Source: Bacillota bacterium (GTDB lineage: Bacteria; Bacillota; Dethiobacteria; Dethiobacterales; Dethiobacteraceae). Taken from it: 64,000 nt of DNA. Shown here piece by piece: positions 9,271-18,936 of this stretch. Under the pieces are notes generated by a model. The model did not search any database, was not told where the DNA came from, and was given only the letters and a program-made list of their open reading frames with translations. A program made the position numbers and the translations under genes. The stretch is from the NCBI GenBank assembly GCA_012521405.1, contig JAAYMK010000032.1, forward strand, positions 1-64,000, read 5' to 3'. Position 1 is the stretch's first letter. Each line of letters starts with the position of its first letter.

Positions 9271-9978
9271 TTAGAAAAACGGCAAGAAAATTCCTGCCAC
9301 AAACAAGCAAATAAACGCCGGCAAGAAATTGGCAACTTTTATTTTCGTTAACTCTAACATATTTAGGCCAATAGCTATAATTAAAAGACCCCCCACACCG
9401 GTAATCTCACCAATTATTGCCTCTCCTAAATAAGGTTGCACCCAGCCGGCTGCCAGTGCTATTCCCCCTTGAAAGAGAAAAACCGGCACTGCCGACAAAC
9501 AAACACCCGGTCCCATAGTGGCGGCGAAGGCTATAGCCGTAACACCATCCAACAAAGATTTCACATAAAGAGTTTGGTGCTGGCCCAAAAGACCGCTTTC
9601 CAAGGCTCCTGTAATGGACATGGCCCCCACCATGTAGACAAGTGAGGCAAAAACAAAAGCGTGAGCTACGCCTGAACCGGCAGCAGCTGCCCGCTTTTCT
9701 ATCCAAAGTCCTAATTTTTGGAGCCGACCGTCAAGGTTGACTACTTCCCCCACCACCCCACCTAAAATCAAACTAAAAATCGCCACTACTAAATTTTGCA
9801 AACGCAAACCCATCTGTATACCAATAACCAATACCGCCAGGGCAATACCTTGCATCATAATTATTTTAATTCGTTCCGGTAATTTGCCACCAATAGTAAT
9901 TCCTAAAAAGCCGCCAACAATAATTGTTGCTGCATTAACTATTGAACCTTGCAGTACGCTCATTACTTCTAAAACCAT
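9271..9978 (-). CDS. DUF554 integral membrane protein
   Basis: A 235-residue multi-pass membrane protein of the DUF554 family (YdfK/YqgA-like). It has a glycine-rich first helix (GSIVNAATIIVGGFLG) and about seven hydrophobic segments. Conserved GDNLDG-like loops appear as VVNLDGRL. The family is often placed next to parB in Clostridia and is suspected to be a transporter, without proof. The longer frame to 10071 would translate both parS sites. The ATG at 9978 has GGAGG 5 bases upstream and is chosen instead. Confidence 0.88.
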   Translation of the reverse strand: MVLEVMSVLQGSIVNAATIIVGGFLGITIGGKLPERIKIIMMQGIALAVLVIGIQMGLRLQNLVVAIFSLILGGVVGEVVNLDGRLQKLGLWIEKRAAAAGSGVAHAFVFASLVYMVGAMSITGALESGLLGQHQTLYVKSLLDGVTAIAFAATMGPGVCLSAVPVFLFQGGIALAAGWVQPYLGEAIIGEITGVGGLLIIAIGLNMLELTKIKVANFLPAFICLFVAGIFLPFF

Positions 9979-9991
9979 TCCTACCTCCGTG

Positions 9992-10007
9992 TGTTTCACG
10001 TGAAACA
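9992..10007. other. parS site 1
   Basis: TGTTTCACGTGAAACA is a perfect 16-base palindrome. It differs at one base from the Bacillus subtilis consensus TGTTCCACGTGAAACA. It lies between parB and the DUF554 gene, 13 bases before the DUF554 start codon. It is expected to be loaded by ParB (Spo0J) for origin segregation and SMC recruitment. Confidence 0.95.
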
Positions 10008-10024
10008 TTAAAAAAAGCCGGAAA

Positions 10025-10040
10025 TGTTTCACGTGAAACA
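10025..10040. other. parS site 2
   Basis: A second identical perfect palindrome (extended by one pair to 10024-10041), centred 33 bases from the first. It ends 2 bases before the parB stop codon. The 33-base spacing is close to three helical turns, placing both sites on the same face of the DNA. Confidence 0.95.
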
Positions 10041-10042
10041 TT

Positions 10043-10897
10043 TTATAATAAAATTTCACACAGGCGTTCAAGTTCCGTTAAATCACGAAAATGTATTTCC
10101 AATTTCCCTTTCCCGCTACGGGAAATACGCACATTTACGGCGGTGCCGCAAGAAAGGCGCAATCTCTCTTCTAAATCAAGAATATAGCGATCCTTCTCTA
10201 TACGTTTTTTTCTTTGTGATTTTTCCGTTTTTTTCTGCATTTCACTAATTAAACGTTCCGTTTCACGCACCGACAGGTTTAACTCAATGACTTTTAGCGC
10301 CGCCGCCGGCTGTTTTTCTAAAGGTAAAGCCAAAATTGCCCGGGCATGTCCCTCTGTAAGCAAGCCGTCCAGGAGCATTTTGCGTACGTCACTATGTAAA
10401 CTTAATAAGCGCAGCGTATTGGCGATGGCTGAACGGCTTTTTCCCACCCTTTGTGCCATTTGTTCTTGGGTATAATTATATTCTTCCATTAAACGTTTAT
10501 AAGCTTCCGCTTCCTCCAGCGGATTTAAATCTTCTCTTTGCAAGTTTTCAATTAAGGCAATCTCCATCATTTCCCGATCGCTTAAAGTACGGATTAACAC
10601 CGGCACATGGGTTAAGCCGGCCATTTTTGCGGCACGCAAGCGTCTTTCCCCCGCCACCACTTCATAACCGTCCCCATGGGGGCGCACAATTAATGGCTGT
10701 AATATTCCGTGCTGTTCCACAGAACGGGCAAGTTCGGCCAAACTTTCCTCATCAAAATTTTTCCGCGGCTGGTTGGGGTTTATTTGAATCTTTTCCGTTT
10801 CCACATCAATGGCATCTGAGGTAGTGTCGGAAAGAGGAGTATCGTCCAGCGCCGGGATGAGTGCATGAATTCCCTTACCCAACCCTCTTTTGCTCAT
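10043..10897 (-). CDS. parB: Chromosome partitioning protein ParB (Spo0J)
   Basis: A 284-residue CTP-dependent DNA clamp that loads at parS and organises the origin. The N terminus MSKRGLGKGIHALIP is typical. The ParB/Srx nucleotide domain (about 35-125) has PNQPRK and the CTP-binding GERRLRAA motif near 83-90. The helix-turn-helix (about 140-165) includes VGKSRSAIANTLRLL. The C-terminal dimerisation region has LEERLRLSCGT. It overlaps parA by 23 bases and lies next to both parS sites. This is the true ParB; its paralogue at 11781 is Noc-like. In spore formers ParB and ParA also connect chromosome status to sporulation. Confidence 0.96.
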   Translation of the reverse strand: MSKRGLGKGIHALIPALDDTPLSDTTSDAIDVETEKIQINPNQPRKNFDEESLAELARSVEQHGILQPLIVRPHGDGYEVVAGERRLRAAKMAGLTHVPVLIRTLSDREMMEIALIENLQREDLNPLEEAEAYKRLMEEYNYTQEQMAQRVGKSRSAIANTLRLLSLHSDVRKMLLDGLLTEGHARAILALPLEKQPAAALKVIELNLSVRETERLISEMQKKTEKSQRKKRIEKDRYILDLEERLRLSCGTAVNVRISRSGKGKLEIHFRDLTELERLCEILL

Positions 10898-11651
10898 TGG
10901 CGATCACTTCCTTTGCCAATTCTAAGTAAGTCTGTGCCCCTTTCGAGCGTTCATCATAGAGAATAATAGGTTGTCCATGGCTGGGTGCTTCACTGAGCCG
11001 CACATTACGGGGAATAATAACTTTAAATACTTGGCTGCCAAAATACTTGCGGACTTCTTCTGCCACTTGAATAGAGAGATTGGTGCGCGCATCATACATA
11101 GTTAAAAGTACACCTTCAACCTCTAGGTCTTTATTTAAATGTTTTTGCACCAATTTTATCGTATTGGTAAGCTGGCTTAAACCCTCTAAAGCATAATATT
11201 CACACTGGATTGGTACTAACACGGTATTGGCAGCAGCTAGAGCATTAATGGTTAAAAGCCCCAGAGAAGGAGGGCAGTCAATAATCACATAATCATAATC
11301 CAGATAAACATCCTGTAAAACATGCTTTAAACGTACTTCCCTGGAAATAATGGAGACAAGTTCTATCTCGGCACCCGCCAACTGGATGCTAGCCGGAACC
11401 ACATCCAGGTTTGCAATTTGCGTTTCCCGGATAATATTGCGTAAAGGTAATTCATTAATTAGTGCATCATAAATACAAGTTTTTATTTCTCTTTTCTCCA
11501 AACCTACTCCACTGGTGGCGTTTCCCTGCGGATCCACATCCATTAATAAGACTTTTTTCCCTAAAGTAGCCAAGCAGGCACTCAAATTTACTGCTGTCGT
11601 CGTTTTTCCTACGCCACCTTTTTGATTCGCCACAGCAATGACACGAGTCAT
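10875..11651 (-). CDS. parA: Chromosome partitioning ATPase ParA (Soj)
   Basis: A 258-residue deviant Walker ATPase that binds DNA nonspecifically in its ATP form and moves or signals together with ParB. The N terminus MTRVIAVANQKGGVGKTTT has the deviant Walker A KGGVGKTT at about residues 11-18. The Walker A' region is DVDPQGNAT and Walker B is VIIDCPPSLG. It is short, without the HTH extension of plasmid ParAs. The frame extends to 11777, but the ATG at 11651 with GAGGTG 5 bases upstream gives the usual N terminus. It overlaps parB by 23 bases. Confidence 0.96.
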   Translation of the reverse strand: MTRVIAVANQKGGVGKTTTAVNLSACLATLGKKVLLMDVDPQGNATSGVGLEKREIKTCIYDALINELPLRNIIRETQIANLDVVPASIQLAGAEIELVSIISREVRLKHVLQDVYLDYDYVIIDCPPSLGLLTINALAAANTVLVPIQCEYYALEGLSQLTNTIKLVQKHLNKDLEVEGVLLTMYDARTNLSIQVAEEVRKYFGSQVFKVIIPRNVRLSEAPSHGQPIILYDERSKGAQTYLELAKEVIANEQKRVG

Positions 11652-11780
11652 GCTTACACCTCGCTCTCTGCAGTAACTTACATATTCGCGTCTAAAAAGA
11701 TTATTCCCTGCAGAAAAAGCGGAGTTTTTGTTGAAAGCTGGTTTTTGCCTTTTCCGAGAAAAAAGTTTCTGCCACATGGT

Positions 11781-12668
11781 TTACCTGCCCATTGCCTGGG
11801 AAATAGTCTTGCCCTGGTCTTGTGTAAGTTTTTCTTTTACGTCTTTTTTATTTTTTGGAACAGTAATGGTAATTTCCAAATAGTCCCCCAAATCTTTTTC
11901 CTTAAGCTTTGGGCCTAAGCCGCCTGACTCTAAAAGTGTCACCGCTTGGCGAATAGTATTTAAAAAAATACGAATATCCCGTATGATAACTTTTTTTCTT
12001 TCTTTCTGCGGACCTGCCAACTGTTGCAAGTAGTCGGCAACTCTTTGTTCCGTCTGTTTCACCGTATACCCTAAATTGCAGATTTCACGCAGGATTTTTT
12101 CTTGGGCTTCCTCAGTGGGCAATTTCAAAAGCGCCCGGGCATGTCTTTCCGTTAAATCATGGGCAATTAACTTTTCTTTAATTTTCGGAGGCAGTTTTAA
12201 GAGACGCAATTTATTGGCAATGGTGGATTGACTCTTACCTATCCTTTGTGCCAGCACCTCCTGCGTTAAATTAAATTCGCGGAGCAATCTTTCATAACCG
12301 GCTGCCTCTTCAAAATAAGAAAGATTCTCCCGCTGCAAATTTTCTATCAAAGCCACTGTGGCCATGGCACTTTCAGAAAATTCTTTAATTACAGCCGGTA
12401 TTTCCGTCCACCCCAACTGCTCACAGGCACGCAAACGCCTTTCTCCTGCCACCAACTCAAAACCTGCCTTTGCTTTACGCACAATAATAGGCTGTAAAAG
12501 CCCATATGTTTTAATTGACTGCATTAATTCGTCGATTTTTTCCGGTTCAAAATCCTGGCGCGGCTGGTAGGGATTAGGTCGAATATTTTTTATGGGTATA
12601 TTATGTATCTGTTCCTGGGAATAATGACTTTCCTCAAGATCCATCAATATTCTCCAATCTTCTCCCAT
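11781..12668 (-). CDS. noc: Nucleoid occlusion protein Noc (ParB paralogue)
   Basis: A 295-residue ParB-family protein with the nucleotide domain motif GERRLRAC and PNPYQPRQDF. Its helix-turn-helix contains IGKSQSTIANKLRLL. Its place between rsmG and parA, and its second copy status beside a true parB, fit Noc, which blocks division over the nucleoid. The short N-terminal extension before PIKNIRPNPYQPR could include the membrane-targeting segment known from Bacillus Noc; this is not proven here. The start has AAGGAGG 8 bases upstream. Lacking a binding test, a second ParB with another site preference remains possible. Confidence 0.85.
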   Translation of the reverse strand: MGEDWRILMDLEESHYSQEQIHNIPIKNIRPNPYQPRQDFEPEKIDELMQSIKTYGLLQPIIVRKAKAGFELVAGERRLRACEQLGWTEIPAVIKEFSESAMATVALIENLQRENLSYFEEAAGYERLLREFNLTQEVLAQRIGKSQSTIANKLRLLKLPPKIKEKLIAHDLTERHARALLKLPTEEAQEKILREICNLGYTVKQTEQRVADYLQQLAGPQKERKKVIIRDIRIFLNTIRQAVTLLESGGLGPKLKEKDLGDYLEITITVPKNKKDVKEKLTQDQGKTISQAMGR

Positions 12669-12762
12669 AAATTTAACCTCCTTAAGACCGTCCTGTTACG
12701 CTGAATTATTCGACAGATAATAGGGATATCCTTCCATTAATTTAAGTTTATTCCCAATAAAG

Positions 12763-12808
12763 AAAAAAACCGTCACCGTCTGAAAATGCTTTTTTCAGAC
12801 GGCGACGG
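12763..12808 (-). terminator. Strong terminator after rsmG
   Basis: On the complementary strand a long hairpin of about 17 pairs (two CCGTC/GACGG blocks with one mismatch and a TCTGAAAA/TTTTCAGA continuation) precedes TTTTTTTCTTT. It ends the mnmE-mnmG-rsmG unit. Confidence 0.9.
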
Positions 12809-12819
12809 TACCAACGAGT

Positions 12820-13533
12820 CTACTTTATAGGCCTTTTGGCAGGAATCCCGGCCCTTCGCGGATATTTTGCCGGTGTGGGCTTTACTTTTTTGACAAAAAT
12901 TAATGCACGCTCTCCCATCCCCCCCGGCAACTGGTAACTCCAGGTTTCCGCAATTTCGCCACCCAATTCCTGCAGCGCAAGCTTGGCTTCTTCCACTTCC
13001 TGCTCGCTCTCAGGTCCTTTATAAGCCACAAAGCAACCGCCCACCTGCACAAAGGGAAGGCACAATTCCAAAAGTACATTTAAACGGGCCACTGCCCGGG
13101 AGACCACCAAAGGGAATTGCTCCCGAATATTTACTTCCTTGGCTAAATCTTCCGCCCGGGCATGGATTACATTAACATCTTTTAACGCCAGTAAGGTAAC
13201 TACTTCCTGTAAAAAAGAAACTCGCTTTTGCAGTGAATCCACCAAGGTGAGTTTAATTTCCGGCACGGCAATTTTTAAAGGAATGCCCGGCAAGCCCGCG
13301 CCGCTGCCCACATCCAAAACCGCCCCGGCCAGGGTAGGCATTTTCTTTAAAAGCGCCAGGGAATCCCAAAAATGTTTTACGGCAATTTCCTCTAAATCCG
13401 TGATGCGCGTTAAATTCATTTCTTGATTCCTTTGTAGCAGCAGTTGAGCATACCGGCTAAAAAGCTGATGTGATTTTGCCTCCAGATTCACCGGTAAACC
13501 TACTTCCGGGAAAAAGAAAGCTTTAGTCATCAC
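12820..13533 (-). CDS. rsmG: 16S rRNA (guanine-527-N7)-methyltransferase RsmG
   Basis: SAM-dependent methyltransferase of 237 residues that modifies G527 of 16S rRNA. The SAM-binding motif [15 protein letters not shown] is near residues 92-106. NLTRITD before it and the basic tail [10 protein letters not shown] are family signatures. It overlaps the end of mnmG by 11 bases (13523-13533) and is the last gene before a strong terminator. Loss of RsmG is known to cause low-level streptomycin resistance in other bacteria. Confidence 0.96.
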   Translation of the reverse strand: MMTKAFFFPEVGLPVNLEAKSHQLFSRYAQLLLQRNQEMNLTRITDLEEIAVKHFWDSLALLKKMPTLAGAVLDVGSGAGLPGIPLKIAVPEIKLTLVDSLQKRVSFLQEVVTLLALKDVNVIHARAEDLAKEVNIREQFPLVVSRAVARLNVLLELCLPFVQVGGCFVAYKGPESEQEVEEAKLALQELGGEIAETWSYQLPGGMGERALIFVKKVKPTPAKYPRRAGIPAKRPIK

Positions 13534-15418
13534 TTTGCCTCCGCTTGTTTTGCTCTAAATAAACCAGCAAAACAGCAATATCTGCAGGCGAAACGCCGGA
13601 AATACGACTTGCTTGACCCACTGAACGCGGTTTAATTTTTGCCAGTTTTTCCGCCGCTTCACGGGAGATTCCTTCTAACTCTTGATAAGGAAAATCTTCC
13701 GGTAAAAGTTTGTTCTCCATCTTCTTAAATTTATCAATTTGCTGCTGCTGTTTCACAATATAGCCTTCATACTTGATTTGGATTTCCACCTGTTCGGCCA
13801 CTTCAGGGGAAAGGCTAGTTTTTTCCTCTAAAAGCTCCAAAATGTCTTGATAACTTATTTCATGCCGCTTCAAAAGTTGTGCCGCCGTCACCGGGCTCTC
13901 CAGGGGCCTTGTGCCTAAACTTACCAATTTATCATTTACCCGGTCACTGGCCGGGATGCGAGTTTTTTCCAAACGCATGCGTTCCGCGGCAATCTGTGCT
14001 TTTTTTGCTGTAAATTTGGCAAACCTTTCCGCAGAGATCAGGCCCACCTCCGCACCGATTGGTGTTAGCCTTAAATCTGCATTATCTTGTCGTAAAAGTA
14101 AGCGGTATTCAGCCCGGCTTGTCATCATCCGGTAAGGCTCCGGTGTGCCTTTGGTAACTAAATCATCAATGAGCACGCCTATATAAGCCATGGAGCGATC
14201 AAGAATTAACGGTTTTTGCCCGCGAATTTTACGGACGGCATTAATCCCGGCCACAAGTCCCTGGGCTGCCGCTTCTTCATAACCGGAAGAACCGTTAATT
14301 TGCCCGGCGCTAAATAAACCATCCACCGCCTTCAACTCTAAAGTGGGCTTTAACTGGCGCGGATCCAAACAGTCATATTCAATGGCATATCCGGGGCGTA
14401 AAATCTTTACCTTTTCCAGTCCCGGAATTGTCCTGAGCATGGCCAACTGCACATCTTCCGGTAAACTGGTGGACATACCCTGCACATAATATTCGGCAGT
14501 ATGACGACCTTCCGGTTCCAAAAAAACCTGATGGGAAGGACGGTCGCGGAAACGCACCACTTTATCTTCAATGGAGGGACAGTACCGCGGCCCTACCCCT
14601 TCTATCATGCCGGAATAAAGCGGAGAGCGGTGCAAATTATCTAAAATAATTTGGTGAGTTTCTTCCGTGGTGTGGGTTAACCAGCAGGGGATTTGTTCTT
14701 CCTGCGGCAAAGAAAGTTCATCGGCCACAAAGGAGAAAGTATAATTTTTTTCATCCCCGGGCTGCATAATTGTTTTACTAAAATCAATGGAATCACGATG
14801 TATTCTAGCGGGAGTACCCGTCTTAAAACGCATCAATTCCAGCCCCAGTTGCTTTAAAGAACCAGAAAGTTGCGTACTGGCCAATTGCCCGTTGGGACCG
14901 CCACGGTAATGCAATTGACCAATAATAATCCGTCCGCACAAATATGTTCCCGACGTTAAAACTACTGCTTCCGCTGCAAATTCTGCCCCCGTTTGCGTCA
15001 CTACTCCCGTCACACGTCCCCCGCGGACCAAGATCCGCTCCACCATGGCTTGCTGCAAGTGCAAGTTAGGCGTATTTTCCAGGGTACGACGCATTTCCCA
15101 CTGGTATAATTGTTTATCCGCCTGTGCCCGCAAAGCACGCACAGCCGGTCCCTTTGCCGTATTTAACATGCGAATTTGAATTCTTGTTTTATCAATATTT
15201 TTGGCCATTTCTCCGCCTAAAGCATCTATTTCCCGGACCAAATGACCTTTAGCCGGACCGCCCACCGCCGGGTTGCACGGCATCAGCGCCACGGCATCAA
15301 GGTTAATCGTTAAAAGTAATGTGCGGCAGCCTAAACGGGCCGCTGCTAAAGCTGCTTCGCAGCCGGCATGTCCGGCGCCAATTACAATTACATCATATTC
15401 ACCTGCAAAATATGTCAC
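13523..15418 (-). CDS. mnmG: tRNA uridine-34 5-carboxymethylaminomethyl synthesis enzyme MnmG
   Basis: A 631-residue FAD enzyme that works with MnmE to modify wobble uridine 34 of several tRNAs. The FAD-binding motif [19 protein letters not shown] starts at residue 11. The conserved [23 protein letters not shown] stretch and the C-terminal helical MnmE/tRNA-contact region ([21 protein letters not shown]) are intact. Length is normal. It lies 18 bases after mnmE, so the two subunits are co-expressed. Confidence 0.97.
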   Translation of the reverse strand: MTYFAGEYDVIVIGAGHAGCEAALAAARLGCRTLLLTINLDAVALMPCNPAVGGPAKGHLVREIDALGGEMAKNIDKTRIQIRMLNTAKGPAVRALRAQADKQLYQWEMRRTLENTPNLHLQQAMVERILVRGGRVTGVVTQTGAEFAAEAVVLTSGTYLCGRIIIGQLHYRGGPNGQLASTQLSGSLKQLGLELMRFKTGTPARIHRDSIDFSKTIMQPGDEKNYTFSFVADELSLPQEEQIPCWLTHTTEETHQIILDNLHRSPLYSGMIEGVGPRYCPSIEDKVVRFRDRPSHQVFLEPEGRHTAEYYVQGMSTSLPEDVQLAMLRTIPGLEKVKILRPGYAIEYDCLDPRQLKPTLELKAVDGLFSAGQINGSSGYEEAAAQGLVAGINAVRKIRGQKPLILDRSMAYIGVLIDDLVTKGTPEPYRMMTSRAEYRLLLRQDNADLRLTPIGAEVGLISAERFAKFTAKKAQIAAERMRLEKTRIPASDRVNDKLVSLGTRPLESPVTAAQLLKRHEISYQDILELLEEKTSLSPEVAEQVEIQIKYEGYIVKQQQQIDKFKKMENKLLPEDFPYQELEGISREAAEKLAKIKPRSVGQASRISGVSPADIAVLLVYLEQNKRRQSDD

Positions 15419-15436
15419 TGGAGCACACCTCGTTCT

Positions 15437-16822
15437 CTACTTACCTATACAGAAGTTACTAAAAATTTCTCTGGTTAAATCGGCACTGACCGATTCGCCG
15501 GTAACCTGACCCAAACTTTCCACGGCGGTATGGAGATCTATGGCCAAAAGGTCCACTGCCATACCGGCTTCCACGGCTCCAGACAAATCTAAAAGCGCTT
15601 CCCTTGCCTTGTGTAAAGCATCTTTATGGCGTGTTGAAGTAACCATGGCCGACTCCACAGCCGGCACTTTGCCCTGAAATATTTCCGCCTTAATGGCTTC
15701 TTCCAGCTCGGCAATGCCTTGAGCATAAAGAAGTGACATGGCCACGATTTTTTTGGGCTGAAATTTTTGGGCCAAAAACGCAAGCTTTGTTTGAGGATCG
15801 GGCAGTAAATCTATTTTATTGGCAATCACAATACACGGCCTGCCCGCGATTGCTTGCCAGATTTCTTCTTCCTCGCGGCTCACTGCTTGTGAAATATCAA
15901 TGACAAAAAGAATCAAATCGGCATTTTGGATAGCTTGTTTGGAGCGCTCCACCCCGATTTTTTCCACTTCATCTTCCGTATTACGGATTCCGGCCGTATC
16001 GGCAATCGTTAAAGCAATACCGCCAAGATTTATACTTTCCTCCAGTACATCGCGCGTCGTTCCCGGAATATTGGTCACAATGGCCCGCTGCTCGCGTAAG
16101 AGTGCATTTAAAAGCGAGCTTTTTCCCACATTAGGCTTGCCCACAATCACGGTACGTACACCTTCACGCAGGATTCTCCCGTGGTGGGCGGTGGCCAGCA
16201 ATGCTTCGATTTTGGCCAAACATTCTTTTGTTTTGCTGGCGATTTCTTCCCGGGCCACCTCTTCCACGTCTTGATGTTCAGGAAAATCAATGGAAGCTTC
16301 CACATGTGCCAAAAGCGACAGTAAAGTTTGACGAATTTCTTTTACTTTTTGCGAAAGTCCTCCTGACAGCTGGTTCACACCAAGTCGCATGGCTGCCTCA
16401 GTCTTCGCTCGAATGATTTGAATGACAGCTTCAGCTTGTGCCAAATCGAGGCGGCCGTTAAGAAAAGCGCGCTTTGTAAATTCACCCGGTTCCGCCAAAC
16501 GGGCGCCACAGGCCAAAATTATTTCCAAAGTTTTTGCCAGCGGCATGATGCCGCCGTGGCAGTTAACTTCCACCACATCTTCTTTTGTATACGTATGCGG
16601 TGCCCGCATAAAGCTAATTAAAGCTTCATCAATAATAGTCTTATCTTTAGGATCAACAACATGTCCGTAATAAAGCCGGTGGCTTTCTATTTCTTCTCTT
16701 TTACGTTTAAATAAAAAAATTTGCTTACCAATGGCAAAAGCTTCCGGCCCGCTAATGCGGACAATACCGATGCCGCCTTCACCGGGCGGTGTGGAAATGG
16801 CGGCAATTGTATCATCAATCAT
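15437..16822 (-). CDS. mnmE: tRNA modification GTPase MnmE
   Basis: A 461-residue GTPase that forms the MnmEG complex for U34 modification. The N-terminal formyl-tetrahydrofolate-binding domain (MIDDTIAAISTPPGEGGIG) is followed by a helical domain. An inserted G domain carries GKPNVGKSS (G1), the GTTRD switch, DTAG and NKID. The C terminus ends in CIGK, the family's catalytic tail. The frame extends to 16891, but the ATG at 16822 with GAGGTG 6 bases upstream gives the standard start. A terminator between jag and mnmE separates it from the rpmH operon. Confidence 0.97.
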   Translation of the reverse strand: MIDDTIAAISTPPGEGGIGIVRISGPEAFAIGKQIFLFKRKREEIESHRLYYGHVVDPKDKTIIDEALISFMRAPHTYTKEDVVEVNCHGGIMPLAKTLEIILACGARLAEPGEFTKRAFLNGRLDLAQAEAVIQIIRAKTEAAMRLGVNQLSGGLSQKVKEIRQTLLSLLAHVEASIDFPEHQDVEEVAREEIASKTKECLAKIEALLATAHHGRILREGVRTVIVGKPNVGKSSLLNALLREQRAIVTNIPGTTRDVLEESINLGGIALTIADTAGIRNTEDEVEKIGVERSKQAIQNADLILFVIDISQAVSREEEEIWQAIAGRPCIVIANKIDLLPDPQTKLAFLAQKFQPKKIVAMSLLYAQGIAELEEAIKAEIFQGKVPAVESAMVTSTRHKDALHKAREALLDLSGAVEAGMAVDLLAIDLHTAVESLGQVTGESVSADLTREIFSNFCIGK

Positions 16823-16875
16823 GGCATGCACCTCGCAAATAAGCAAAAAGAGTAGCTCAAGCAAGCTTTTACCGG

Positions 16876-16900
16876 ATAAAAAAACCGCCACTTGGGCGGT
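16876..16900 (-). terminator. Terminator after jag
   Basis: On the complementary strand the stem ACCGCC/GGCGGT with a 5-base loop is followed by TTTTTTT. It marks the end of rpmH-rnpA-yidD-yidC-jag. Its arms lie upstream of the mnmE start codon. Confidence 0.85.
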
Positions 16901-16911
16901 GGTATGCTAGC

Positions 16912-17532
16912 TTACTTGGGCGCAATAACTACTTTTCTGTAAGGTTCAGTCCCTTCACTAAAAGTAGTAACGGCACGATTTTCTTGCAAAGCAGTATGAA
17001 TAATTCTTCTTTCCTGCGGTGTCATTGGCTCCAAAACTATTTCCCGGCGTGTCCGTATAGCTTTTTTCGCCAAATTTTCTGCCAGTGTGCGCAATGTTTC
17101 TTCCCTTTTGGCGCGGTAATTTTCCACATCTAAGATCAGGCGCCCTTCCTGATCGGGAAATTTTTTATGGTAAATCACATTTAGTAGGTATTGTAAAGCA
17201 TTTAAAGTCTGTCCCCGCTTACCGATTAATATACCCATTTTTTGGCCGGTTACATGCAATCTAATGGTGTCATTTTCTGCTTCTACCGCAATCTTTCCTT
17301 CCAGCTTCATAAATTTCATAATTTGGTGCAAGAAATCATGCATATATTCCTTTGGTGTGACAATTTCCGTGACACGCACTTTAGCTTGTTTTGCACCAAA
17401 AAGACCAAACAATCCGCTGCTTGGTTCCACAAGAACTTCTACTTCCACGCGGTCTCTGGGCAAGTCTAATTCGGCCAAAGCTTTATTTACCGCTTCTTCT
17501 ACAGTTTTCCCACTGGTTTCCAGTACTCTCAT
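16912..17532 (-). CDS. jag: RNA-binding protein Jag/KhpB
   Basis: A 206-residue cytoplasmic RNA-binding protein. It has an N-terminal Jag_N domain ([19 protein letters not shown]), a KH domain containing GILIGKRGQTLNALQYL (about 118-134) and a C-terminal R3H domain ending with RRIIHTAL and YRKVVIAPK. In other Firmicutes it pairs with KhpA and influences cell elongation and sporulation. Its start overlaps the yidC stop by 4 bases (ATGA). This follows the rpmH-rnpA-yidD-yidC chain. Confidence 0.95.
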   Translation of the reverse strand: MRVLETSGKTVEEAVNKALAELDLPRDRVEVEVLVEPSSGLFGLFGAKQAKVRVTEIVTPKEYMHDFLHQIMKFMKLEGKIAVEAENDTIRLHVTGQKMGILIGKRGQTLNALQYLLNVIYHKKFPDQEGRLILDVENYRAKREETLRTLAENLAKKAIRTRREIVLEPMTPQERRIIHTALQENRAVTTFSEGTEPYRKVVIAPK

Positions 17533-18182
17533 TCTTCACTAACCGCTCCCTTCATTGGCCGCCGGTTAACGATTAAATGTTGTGCTAAACTCAGCAAATT
17601 ACTTACAACCCAATAAAGGACAAGGCCGGACTGAACTTTAATACTAAAGTACAGCAAAAGTAAAGGCATCATAAAAGTCATTGCCCTTTGCGAATTGTCG
17701 GTCATGGCTATCTTTTGGTATAAAAAAGTTGTCGCTGCAGACAAAAACACCAAAATCCAATAGCCAGGATAAGTCTGCCAACCATATGCAGTCTGGAGCG
17801 CTTGCAGCATATCTATACCTAAAAAAAGTGTGCTTCCCGTCAATCCTTCCGGCGATCTTAACACCTGAAACATGGCCCAAAGAATTGGCAATTGAATTAA
17901 TAGCGGAAGGCAACCTGCCAAAGGATTAACATTATATTTCTGCCACAATTCCATGGTGGCTTGATTTAATTTTGCCTGATCATTTTTATATTTTTCCTGA
18001 ATTTTTTTTAGCTCCGGCTGCATTTCCTGCATGGCTCTGGCAGAAGCCAATTGTTTACTCATTAAGGGCCAGGTAATTATTTTGATGATGAACGTTAAAA
18101 CAATAATGGTAAGGCCGTAGTTGTGGGTAAAACTGTTAATGGCCAGTAAAATACTGTTCATCAAATTGATGATTGCACTCAT
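17529..18182 (-). CDS. yidC: Membrane protein insertase YidC (SpoIIIJ type)
   Basis: A 217-residue membrane insertase of the short Gram-positive type. It has about five hydrophobic segments. The coiled cytoplasmic hairpin [19 protein letters not shown] and the [15 protein letters not shown] segment are family signatures. No lipoprotein signal with a lipobox cysteine is visible at the N terminus. In the first conserved helix the groove residue, usually arginine, is lysine (Lys34 in IIKIITWPL). It overlaps jag and yidD by 4 bases each. In spore formers SpoIIIJ-type YidC is needed for forespore development; a second paralogue may exist elsewhere. Confidence 0.95.
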   Translation of the reverse strand: MSAIINLMNSILLAINSFTHNYGLTIIVLTFIIKIITWPLMSKQLASARAMQEMQPELKKIQEKYKNDQAKLNQATMELWQKYNVNPLAGCLPLLIQLPILWAMFQVLRSPEGLTGSTLFLGIDMLQALQTAYGWQTYPGYWILVFLSAATTFLYQKIAMTDNSQRAMTFMMPLLLLYFSIKVQSGLVLYWVVSNLLSLAQHLIVNRRPMKGAVSEE

Positions 18183-18412
18183 GAACGGGCCTCCTTCGTA
18201 TTTTTCTCCACAGGGTCATACCCCCCGGGATGGAATGGATGGCAACGGCTGAGGCGACATAGTGACATCCACATGCCCTTCATCACACCATATTTCTCCA
18301 CAGCTTCGATGGCATATTGAGAACAGGAGGGAATAAAGCGACAAGTAGGCAGCTTTAAAGGTGAAATAAACTGGCGATAAAAACGCAGACAAAAAATTAT
18401 TAGCCGTTTCAT
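18179..18412 (-). CDS. yidD: Membrane insertion efficiency factor YidD
   Basis: A 77-residue protein that assists YidC at the membrane. It has an amphipathic N terminus ([17 protein letters not shown]), the conserved [19 protein letters not shown] block (about 24-42) and the [16 protein letters not shown] end. All conserved cysteines are present. It overlaps rnpA and yidC by 4 bases at each side. Confidence 0.96.
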   Translation of the reverse strand: MKRLIIFCLRFYRQFISPLKLPTCRFIPSCSQYAIEAVEKYGVMKGMWMSLCRLSRCHPFHPGGYDPVEKNTKEARS

Positions 18413-18801
18413 TCCTTTTCACCTGCTTCCTGAGGTGCAGGTTTTGCAGATTTGTGAGAAACCGGAATCAGGCCGGCCTTTTTTAATAGCCGGTTCATCT
18501 CTTCTACGGCCTGACTAAATTGGATGTTTGCCGCCGTCGGCCTTGCAACAAATACCAAGTCGTACCCGTTCATAATGTTACCGGCCAACCGCCGATAACT
18601 TTCCTTCAGCAATCTTTTCACCCGATTCCTCTTCACGGCATTTCCCACTTTTTTACTCACAACAAATCCGGCACGTGTCACATTTTCCTGATTGGCAAAC
18701 ATGTACAGTACTAGTCGGCGCGTTGCCATGGAGGTGCCGTATTTAAATACAGTTTGATATTGGTAATTTTTTCTTAGACGCAGATCTTCTTTGCTTTTCA
18801 T
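18409..18801 (-). CDS. rnpA: Ribonuclease P protein component
   Basis: The 130-residue protein subunit of RNase P, which supports the RNA subunit in trimming tRNA 5' ends. The family signature [14 protein letters not shown] is at about 57-70, and the N terminus has [15 protein letters not shown]. The C-terminal tail beyond about 112 is basic and unconserved. Its ATG directly abuts the rpmH stop (TAAATG), so translation is coupled to L34. Confidence 0.96.
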   Translation of the reverse strand: MKSKEDLRLRKNYQYQTVFKYGTSMATRRLVLYMFANQENVTRAGFVVSKKVGNAVKRNRVKRLLKESYRRLAGNIMNGYDLVFVARPTAANIQFSQAVEEMNRLLKKAGLIPVSHKSAKPAPQEAGEKE

Positions 18802-18936
18802 TTAAGCAGAAAGTCTCTTTCTTCCTTTTGCCCGCCTTCTTTTAATAATGATCCGTCCGGCCGTAGTCGACATACGTTTACGAAAACCGTGCATTTTCTT
18901 TCTTCTTCTTACTTTGGGTTGAAAAGTTCTTTTCAT
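18802..18936 (-). CDS. rpmH: 50S ribosomal protein L34
   Basis: A 44-residue, very basic ribosomal protein. It starts [20 protein letters not shown] and ends in KGRKRLSA, matching L34 over its whole length. It is the first gene of the leftward operon. GGGGAGGTG is 9 bases before the ATG, and a consensus promoter (18981-19009) is upstream. It directly borders oriC, the classic bacterial arrangement. Confidence 0.97.
   Translation of the reverse strand: MKRTFQPKVRRRKKMHGFRKRMSTTAGRIIIKRRRAKGRKRLSA

Noticed and set aside
12709-12715. Spo0A-box-like heptamer TGTCGAA (reverse) upstream of noc
   Set aside because: A 7-base match is expected several times by chance in 64 kb; no second box or known control supports it.
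15819-16274. A 151-residue forward frame antisense to mnmE
   Set aside because: Low-complexity shadow of the MnmE G domain, no ribosome site; mnmE is unmistakable.
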